A stretch of DNA of 40,107 nucleotides from Porticoccaceae bacterium. GTDB taxonomy: Bacteria; Pseudomonadota; Gammaproteobacteria; Pseudomonadales; Porticoccaceae. Below are positions 34,806 to 40,107 of this stretch, one piece after another. The first letter of the stretch is position 1, and each line of letters begins with the position of its first letter. The translations under genes and the position numbers were made by a program. The notes under the pieces are model-generated. The model ran no database searches, had not been told where the DNA came from, and saw only the letters and a list, made by a program, of their open reading frames with translations. The DNA is taken from contig JAJFKC010000026.1 of the NCBI GenBank assembly GCA_021773435.1, forward strand, positions 1-40,107, given 5' to 3'.

Positions 34806-36395
34806 TTAATTTGGACACAGTTGCAAAATACTACCTTCGCCGTCAGCGGCGATCAACAAATTTCCCGAACTGTCTTTACATAGCCCCCCCGCCAGATCAA
34901 TAGGAGTTACAGCACCCACGGGTAGGTTGGTCGCAATTTTTGTCGCCGCATTGCCGTCAGCTAGATTAACCGACCACAATACGCAGCCGCCTCGATCAAG
35001 CACATATAGCTGATTATCGATAACTGTAATGCCTCTTGGGTCTTCCAATCCTTCAAGCACTGGCGCAATCTTGCCACTGCAATCAATGGCTATAACTCGC
35101 CCGGCGCCTGCTTCGGAAACATAACAAACAGCTTCGTGCACAAAAACGTCTTTGGGTGCAGACAGGCCCTCAACAAGCGTCGTTATATCTCCGGCATCGT
35201 TAACTGAAAATACTGAGCCCTGATCGCCATTAACTCCATCATCTTTAACAACGTAGACAGTATCGTTTTCTCCAGCACATAGACCTTTAAGCTGACCCTG
35301 CTTGGCAACCATCATATGAGTTTTTTCATCAGCAAATTGGTAACGAATGACATCACCACGGGCGGTGGTCATAAGGAATTCGCCGGAATTCCCCGCAGCA
35401 ACTGCCCGCACAAAACGCGGTGCGGAGTTGTCGAGAGGACTGCCTACGGACGAGCGTTCACCAGACGGACTGAGACATGCCAGACTTAAACAATCGACTA
35501 TAAAACATGTGCCGGATGGGTCGGCAGCGATACCCCAGGGACCGACCCAACCTGGCTCTGCTAATACTCTTTCGGTGCTCTTACCATCCATGCTGACTTC
35601 GGCGACGCCGCCGTCGACAAAATGACTGAGATACAGTTTGCCATCAGCATCAAAAGCCAGGTTATCGATACCCGGCCGCACTTTGGCAATTACCGTTTGC
35701 GCACCGGTTTCGGTGTCAATCTTGACCACTTCGCCATTGCCCGCCTGGGGTGCAACCAGCTCACCAGAAGGAGTAAATTTGGCTGCAGTGGGATGAAACA
35801 AACCCTCGGTAACTTTTTCCAATTCGCAAGTTTCAGGATCAACCCGCCAGATTTCTCCTTCTGGAACCAGCGGAAAATACAGCTTACCGTCGGGGCCGCC
35901 GGCAAGAGCATTTGGCCCAGACAGATTCTCTGCAATCTGCCGCGGCGGCCGGTCATCGTGGGGATAGAGTTCAAACAGTCGACCACCGGGGCGATGCTCG
36001 TCGATAAACAGGCGATCATTAAACACCGTGACGCCATTAGCCGACGGCAACGCATCGGAGACAATAGTCACCTCGCCATTAGGCTTGCGCATACTGACCC
36101 GCTCGCTCATCACCTCGGTCGAATACATATTACCCTGTGAATCAAAGGCGACATCATCGGGGCCAACGATAGGCCCGCCATTGGGCGAGATGACCTCGTG
36201 CTCACCGCTCACCGTGTCGATTGCCGTTACCTGATTACCCATGGCCTGAGCCACATAAAGTCTGCCATCAGTGCCGAACTGTATGCCGTTGGCACCGAAC
36301 AATGCGCTCGGTGGTGTTACTTTTGTTAAGCGCCAGCCGTCGGCCAATTGTGGCGTACCTGCCGCTTCGCCATGTATCGCTGTAAATCGGTTCAC
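34806..36395 (-). CDS. SMP-30/gluconolactonase/NHL-like beta-propeller protein
   Basis: Large beta-propeller protein, 529 aa, nearly twice the length of a one-propeller SMP-30 enzyme (about 300), so it may hold two propellers. Blade-like repeats recur throughout: GIQFGTDGRLYVAQ, DDVAFDSQGNMYSTE, NALAGGPDGKLYFPL, NLAFDADGKLYLSH, WGIAADPSGTCFIVD and DVFVHEAVCYVSE. No signal peptide, so it is probably cytoplasmic. The start is GTG at 36393-36395 with AGGGG 11 bases before it. SMP-30 relatives are Ca- or Zn-dependent lactonases; here the metal ligands were not assigned. Alternative: a non-enzymatic NHL scaffold. It lies between the DUF1329 gene and the COG2159 array. Confidence 0.82.
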   Translation of the reverse strand: MNRFTAIHGEAAGTPQLADGWRLTKVTPPSALFGANGIQFGTDGRLYVAQAMGNQVTAIDTVSGEHEVISPNGGPIVGPDDVAFDSQGNMYSTEVMSERVSMRKPNGEVTIVSDALPSANGVTVFNDRLFIDEHRPGGRLFELYPHDDRPPRQIAENLSGPNALAGGPDGKLYFPLVPEGEIWRVDPETCELEKVTEGLFHPTAAKFTPSGELVAPQAGNGEVVKIDTETGAQTVIAKVRPGIDNLAFDADGKLYLSHFVDGGVAEVSMDGKSTERVLAEPGWVGPWGIAADPSGTCFIVDCLSLACLSPSGERSSVGSPLDNSAPRFVRAVAAGNSGEFLMTTARGDVIRYQFADEKTHMMVAKQGQLKGLCAGENDTVYVVKDDGVNGDQGSVFSVNDAGDITTLVEGLSAPKDVFVHEAVCYVSEAGAGRVIAIDCSGKIAPVLEGLEDPRGITVIDNQLYVLDRGGCVLWSVNLADGNAATKIATNLPVGAVTPIDLAGGLCKDSSGNLLIAADGEGSILQLCPN

Positions 36396-36485
36396 GATGT
36401 TTATCCCCTGTTATTTGTATTTCGATTGTGCACAGCTCGAGGCGCTAGTGCCTCACATTTTTTGTGCATGGAAATATTTTTTCGC

Positions 36486-36516
36486 AAAAAAAAGCACCCT
36501 GCCAAATGCTTTTCCA
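36486..36516 (-). terminator. Possible weak terminator after COG2159 copy 1
   Basis: AAAAGCA (36490-36496) pairs with TGCTTTT across a ten-base loop, with an eight-base T-run on the minus strand. The stem is short and AT-rich. It sits about 20 bases past the stop of the gene at 36536. Confidence 0.35.
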
Positions 36517-36535
36517 ATAAATGACTGATCTACCC

Positions 36536-37654
36536 TTACAGATTAATCGGCAAATTAAACAGCTTTTTCACATTATCGTGGGTACAGGCATTTTGCTGTT
36601 GCTCGGTTAATTTGCTCATTTGCTCATCGAGAATTTGTCGGGAAATAGGCCACGTAGAGTCTGTGTGCGGAAAATCATTGGCCCACATCAAACAACCGCC
36701 ATCAACCACTTCAGGGTCACGATAAGCTGTCACATCATCCTGGAATGTGTAGGACACATTACTCATCATATACTCGCTGGGTTTCCTGCTAATATTAGAC
36801 CCTACGATAGGCGTCCAGCGTTTAAAGGCATGATCAGCGCGATAAGCGTAGTGAGGAATCCAGCCAGCATCGGCTTCGGCGATCACTAATTTCAAGTTCG
36901 GGTGAGTATCGAATACCCCACCGAACAAAAACACACCGAGTACGTTCTGCACGCCGCGAACAATATTCATAAAACCGTTGGCCGATGTGCCGCGCGTCGG
37001 CGCCATCACCTCTTTAGGGCCGCTATCCTCCGATGTCAGGATGTGGAAACATATCGGCAATTCCAGATCGACCGCGCATTCCCAAAGTGCATCGTAATCA
37101 GGATGATCATAATCATTATTTAAGGGCCGACCTGGCATCATCATGCCGACAAAGCCCATTTCTTTCGCCCTTTTGAAATCATCGATGGTTTCATCAATCG
37201 ATCCGACCGAGGTTTGCGCCAGACCGAATAATCGACCGGGGGCCCCGGCGCAAAATGTTTCTAACCAACGGTTGTAGGCATTCATACAGGCCGTTTTATA
37301 GGCGTGGTCTTCGTGGGAACACATCACCATGCCGACAGACGCGTAGATTATTTCAGCACACACATTATCCTGATCCTGGGCCTCTGCCCTGAAGGCAGGG
37401 TTCCAGCCAGCATAGGGCAGCTCCTGAAAATTGGCCGTTTTATATTTCATTAAGCCCTCGTCGGGCACACCCGCGGCACCAAAAAGTGCCAGAGGAACTG
37501 CATCATCCATGCCGGGAATCTCGAAGATAGATGCGCCGTCTTCTCTCTCAACCATCCGAGGCGCACGATCACGAAATTTGGGTTCGATAAAATCAATGTA
37601 AGTATTGGGTGGCTCGATAATATGAGAATCTGCCGAGATGCCCGGTTTTCGCAT
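36536..37654 (-). CDS. COG2159-type amidohydrolase (TIM barrel), copy 1
   Basis: Metal-dependent TIM-barrel enzyme of the Amidohydro_2 family, 372 aa. This family includes ACMSD and gamma-resorcylate decarboxylase as well as hydrolases. The first metal motif is D9-x-H11 (ISADSHIIEP), an acidic-x-His variant as in the decarboxylase branch. Further candidate ligands are H204 (CFHIL) and D327 (ANDFPHTD). HPNLKLVIAEADAGWIPHY is the usual subgroup block. AAGGAATT precedes the ATG. It has its own promoter (37762-37790) placed after the terminator of copy 2. A decarboxylase or C-C/C-O hydrolase acting on a ring-cleavage product would suit the cluster; substrate unknown. Confidence 0.88.
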   Translation of the reverse strand: MRKPGISADSHIIEPPNTYIDFIEPKFRDRAPRMVEREDGASIFEIPGMDDAVPLALFGAAGVPDEGLMKYKTANFQELPYAGWNPAFRAEAQDQDNVCAEIIYASVGMVMCSHEDHAYKTACMNAYNRWLETFCAGAPGRLFGLAQTSVGSIDETIDDFKRAKEMGFVGMMMPGRPLNNDYDHPDYDALWECAVDLELPICFHILTSEDSGPKEVMAPTRGTSANGFMNIVRGVQNVLGVFLFGGVFDTHPNLKLVIAEADAGWIPHYAYRADHAFKRWTPIVGSNISRKPSEYMMSNVSYTFQDDVTAYRDPEVVDGGCLMWANDFPHTDSTWPISRQILDEQMSKLTEQQQNACTHDNVKKLFNLPINL

Positions 37655-37761
37655 GTTAATTCCTTAAAAATTTATGGCTCTGTTGAAGAATCGGAACTCT
37701 CGCTGAAGAGACGGTTAACGAGTCGCTAACGATCTTTCAAGTTGGTATTTAAGTGTCAATA

Positions 37762-37790
37762 CGTATACTCGCGCCCCACACTATTGTCAA
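37762..37790 (-). promoter_or_regulatory. Sigma-70-type promoter of COG2159 copy 1
   Basis: On the minus strand TTGACA (37785-37790) is followed after exactly 17 bases by TATACG (37762-37767), about 108 bases before the ATG. A full-consensus -35 and correct spacing make it credible; the -10 matches at four of six positions. It lies downstream of the terminator at 37821-37847. Confidence 0.55.
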
Positions 37791-37820
37791 TTTCTTTAAC
37801 GTCCATGAACAACGCCCATT

Positions 37821-37847
37821 AAAAAAGGCACCCAGTTGGGTGCCTTT
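37821..37847 (-). terminator. Rho-independent terminator, COG2159 copy 2
   Basis: AAAGGCACCC and GGGTGCCTTT (37824-37833 and 37838-37847) with a four-base loop, followed on the minus strand by a T-run. It is 25 bases past the stop of the gene at 37872. Confidence 0.88.
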
Positions 37848-37871
37848 CGCGTTCAATAACCGAGCAATCTC

Positions 37872-38990
37872 TTAGATATTAATCGGCAAATTAAACAGTT
37901 TTTTCACATTATCGTGAGTACAGGCGTTTTGCTGCTCTACAGTTAAGTGCGCCATTTGCTCATCAAGAATTTTTTGTGAATTGGGCCACGAAGCATCGGT
38001 GTGGGGGTAGTCATTGGCCCACATCAGGCAACCACTATCGACTACAGCTTTGTTGTGATATGCCGTCATATCATCCTGGAAGGTATAGGACAGGTTATTC
38101 ATGATGTATTCACTGGGTGCCTTCTCCAGCTTGGTACCCACCGCTGGCCCAAGGCGCTTGATCGCATGATCCGCACGGTAAGAGTAGTGAGGAATCCAGC
38201 CGGCATCGGCTTCAGCAATCACCATTTTCAGTTTCGGATGGGTCGCGAAGACACCACCAAACAGGAATACACCCAGAACATCCTGAACGCCGCGGACAAT
38301 ATTCATAAAGCCGTTCGCGGGATGACCACGTTTTGGCTGCAGAATTTCTTTAACACCACAATCTTCCGAAGTCAGGATGTGAAAGCAAATAGGCAAATCC
38401 AGATCAGTCGCACATTGCCACAGCGCATCATAATCTTCATGATCATAATCTTCGTGCTGAGGACGACCCGGCATCATCATGCCGACAAAGCCCATTTCTT
38501 TGGCACGTTTGAAATCTGCAATAGCATCATCCACGGAAGCCACAGCGGTTTGCGCAAGGCCAAACAAACGACCGGGGGCACCTTCACAAAAGGTTTGCAA
38601 CCAACGGTTATATGCTTGCATACATGCTGCTTTGTATTCGTAATCTTTGTGCGAACACATCACCATGCCCACAGAGGCATAGATCATTTCAGCGCAAACG
38701 CCGTCTTGATCCTGAACCTCTGCCCGATACTCCGGGTTCCAGGCGGCATTGGGTAACTCATCAAATTTCGCCGTGCGATACTTGAGCAAATCCTCGGCTG
38801 GGACACCGGCGGCGCCCAGCAGCGCCAGGGGAATCATGTCATCCAGACCAGGAATATTAAAGATATGAACGCCGCCAGGACCTTCAACAACTTCCGGGGC
38901 GCGGTCACGAAACTTGGGATCGATAAAATCAATATATGTATTAGGCGGCTCAACAATATGGGAGTCCGCAGAAATGCCGGGTTTACGCAT
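37872..38990 (-). CDS. COG2159-type amidohydrolase (TIM barrel), copy 2
   Basis: 372 aa, the same length as copy 1. The N-terminal MRKPGISADSHIVEPPNTY and the C-terminal NACTHDNVKKLFNLPI are nearly identical between copies 1 and 2, while the middle differs more, for example around 33-50 and 285-292. The same ligands are seen: D9/H11, H204 (CFHIL) and the ANDYPHTD aspartate. It shares more with copy 3 than with copy 1 (KRGHPANGFMN, MMPGRPQHEDYDH, YPHTDASWPNSQ). AAGGAGAAACC before the ATG. It forms its own transcription unit ended by the hairpin at 37821-37847. Substrate unknown. Confidence 0.88.
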   Translation of the reverse strand: MRKPGISADSHIVEPPNTYIDFIDPKFRDRAPEVVEGPGGVHIFNIPGLDDMIPLALLGAAGVPAEDLLKYRTAKFDELPNAAWNPEYRAEVQDQDGVCAEMIYASVGMVMCSHKDYEYKAACMQAYNRWLQTFCEGAPGRLFGLAQTAVASVDDAIADFKRAKEMGFVGMMMPGRPQHEDYDHEDYDALWQCATDLDLPICFHILTSEDCGVKEILQPKRGHPANGFMNIVRGVQDVLGVFLFGGVFATHPKLKMVIAEADAGWIPHYSYRADHAIKRLGPAVGTKLEKAPSEYIMNNLSYTFQDDMTAYHNKAVVDSGCLMWANDYPHTDASWPNSQKILDEQMAHLTVEQQNACTHDNVKKLFNLPINI

Positions 38991-39326
38991 TGGTTTCTCC
39001 TTAGATAGGGGTTAAAAAGAGCTTTCTGAGCCGGAAAGGCTGGTAATCCATGTAAATAGGTTGACACTCTGAACAAACAAACAATGCTTGTCAAATATTT
39101 TCGCGACCGACGGGATCCGTTAATCCCTCCGAATCCTGATTGAATTCAGACGGGGAGTTTAATCAACCTACAGCGGTGCTCTGAAAGCCGTTTTTTGCAA
39201 TTCACGCCTTTTTTAGCGCGCTACGTTAATCGCGTATTTTTTATTATTTTCTGTAATTTAGGAACCTACTATGGCAACCAGGACAACCGGCCTGCTCCAA
39301 ATGGAGTCAATCACACTTGAACCGGG
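38991..39326. other. Intergenic region between COG2159 copies 2 and 3
   Basis: 336 bases without a convincing gene. It contains TTGACA on the plus strand (39061-39066) and TGTCAA (39089-39094), an inverted pair 22 bases apart that could hold a -35 box or an operator for copy 2, but no good -10 follows at 16-18 bases on either strand. The stretch 39190-39260 is T-rich. A clear terminator for copy 3 was not found. Confidence 0.45.
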
Positions 39327-40107
39327 TCACTGAACCGGCAAATTAAAAAGCTTCTTCACGTTATCGTGAACACAGGCGTTTTGTTGGGCTTCGGTTAAAT
39401 GTCCCATTTGCTCATCAAGAATTTTCTGTGAGTTGGGCCACGACGCATCAGTGTGAGGATAGTCATTTGCCCAGATCAGACAGCCACTATCAACCACTTC
39501 CTGGTTGGTATAGGCGGTGAGGTCATCCTGGAAAGTAAACGAAATATTCTCAGCGATATATTCGCTGGGCATCCTCGTCAGCTTAGATTCAACAGCTGGG
39601 CCAAGACGCTTAATCGCATGGTCAGCACGATATTTGTAGTGCGGTATCCAGCCTGCATCACCCTCTGCGACAACCATTTTTAGCTTCGGATGCGTGTCAA
39701 ATACGCCGCCAAACAGGAAGACACCCATAACGTCCTGAACACCGCGAATAATATTCATAAAGCCATTGGCGGGATGGCCGCGCTTGGGTTTCAACACTTC
39801 CTTTACGCCGCAATCATCGGACGTCAGAATGTGGAAACAGACAGGAAAATCGAGATCAATGGCGCATTCCCACAGGGCATCGTAATCGGAATGATCGTAA
39901 TCTTCGTGCTGAGGCCGACCCGGCATCATCATGCCAACCATGCCCATTTCACTGGCCCTTACAAAATCCTCAATCGCTTCATCGACAGAGGCAACCGCTG
40001 TTTGTGCAAGCCCGAACAAACGGTCTGACGCACCCGAACAGAAACACTCAAGCCAGCGATTATAGGCATTCATACACGCGGCTTTATAAGCATAATCAGG
40101 ATGCGAA
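39327..40107 (-). CDS. COG2159-type amidohydrolase (TIM barrel), copy 3, cut by window edge
   Basis: C-terminal 259 or so codons of a third paralogue; the frame runs on past the ATG at 40073 to the end of the window, coding SHPDYAYKAACM before it, which matches SHEDHAYKTACM and SHKDYEYKAACM in copies 1 and 2. So the 40073 ATG is internal and the true start lies outside. The CFHIL histidine and the ANDYPHTD aspartate are present; the D-x-H motif lies outside the window. It ends in NLPVQ, slightly different from the NLPIN of its sisters. Closest to copy 2. More array members beyond the window are possible. Confidence 0.87.
   Translation of the reverse strand, partial: SHPDYAYKAACMNAYNRWLECFCSGASDRLFGLAQTAVASVDEAIEDFVRASEMGMVGMMMPGRPQHEDYDHSDYDALWECAIDLDFPVCFHILTSDDCGVKEVLKPKRGHPANGFMNIIRGVQDVMGVFLFGGVFDTHPKLKMVVAEGDAGWIPHYKYRADHAIKRLGPAVESKLTRMPSEYIAENISFTFQDDLTAYTNQEVVDSGCLIWANDYPHTDASWPNSQKILDEQMGHLTEAQQNACVHDNVKKLFNLPVQ

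Noticed and set aside
38001-38756. 251-codon open frame antisense to COG2159 copy 2
   Set aside because: Mirrors shorter antisense frames in copies 1 and 3; the sense gene has all family motifs and a good ribosome site.
39271-39333. 20-codon plus-strand frame MATRTTGLLQ... with AGGAA upstream
   Set aside because: Very short, runs into the antisense end of COG2159 copy 3, no leader-peptide hallmarks such as repeated codons with an attenuator.

Overview
The window reads as a piece of a gammaproteobacterial chromosome, probably from a marine, metabolically versatile lineage. The basis is the nfuA and metH genes (E. coli-like lengths and cofactor residues), AGGAG-type ribosome sites, ATG/GTG starts, mixed base composition, and many acyl-CoA and hydrolase families of the kind common in marine catabolic gammaproteobacteria. 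The taxonomic placement is inference. No rRNA, tRNA, CRISPR array, phage gene or transposase was seen.

Left part (1-11.6 kb), mostly single genes in alternating orientation: a TetR-type repressor, nfuA (Fe-S carrier) divergent from metH (B12-dependent methionine synthase), a D-2-hydroxyacid dehydrogenase divergent from an exported SurE-type nucleotidase, a small VOC protein, an AcoX-like NAD-kinase-fold protein, a P-loop sulfotransferase-fold protein and a DASS-family anion/dicarboxylate transporter.

Middle part (11.6-19.4 kb), an accessory catabolic set: a CaiB/BaiF CoA-transferase, an NTF2-like protein, a DUF1330 protein, an extradiol (BphC-like) dioxygenase, a two-subunit MaoC/FAS1-like hydratase, an ABM-fold monooxygenase, an alpha/beta hydrolase and two luciferase-like (LLM) oxidoreductases. 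Together they suggest oxidation and ring cleavage of a cyclic compound, followed by CoA-linked side-chain or ring-fragment breakdown.

Right part (19.6-40.1 kb), dominated by three tandem paralogue arrays: three COG3653-type amidohydrolases on the minus strand (each with its own hairpin terminator), four CaiB/BaiF CoA-transferases on the plus strand (the fourth broken by a deletion of about 290 bp and a stop codon), and three COG2159-type TIM-barrel amidohydrolases on the minus strand, the last cut by the window edge. The first two arrays diverge from a shared 380-bp intergenic region. Between the second and third arrays lie a glycosyltransferase/methyltransferase pair that looks unrelated to catabolism, an exported DUF1329 protein and a SMP-30-like beta-propeller protein.

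The most interesting signals are the parallel amplification of three enzyme families, a regulatory block kept without indels in front of two of the amidohydrolase copies (two CAAGCAA repeats 49 bp apart plus a shared -10 box), and apparent replacement of the usual D-aminoacylase tight-site zinc histidines in all three COG3653 copies. The substrate of the cluster cannot be read from sequence alone.
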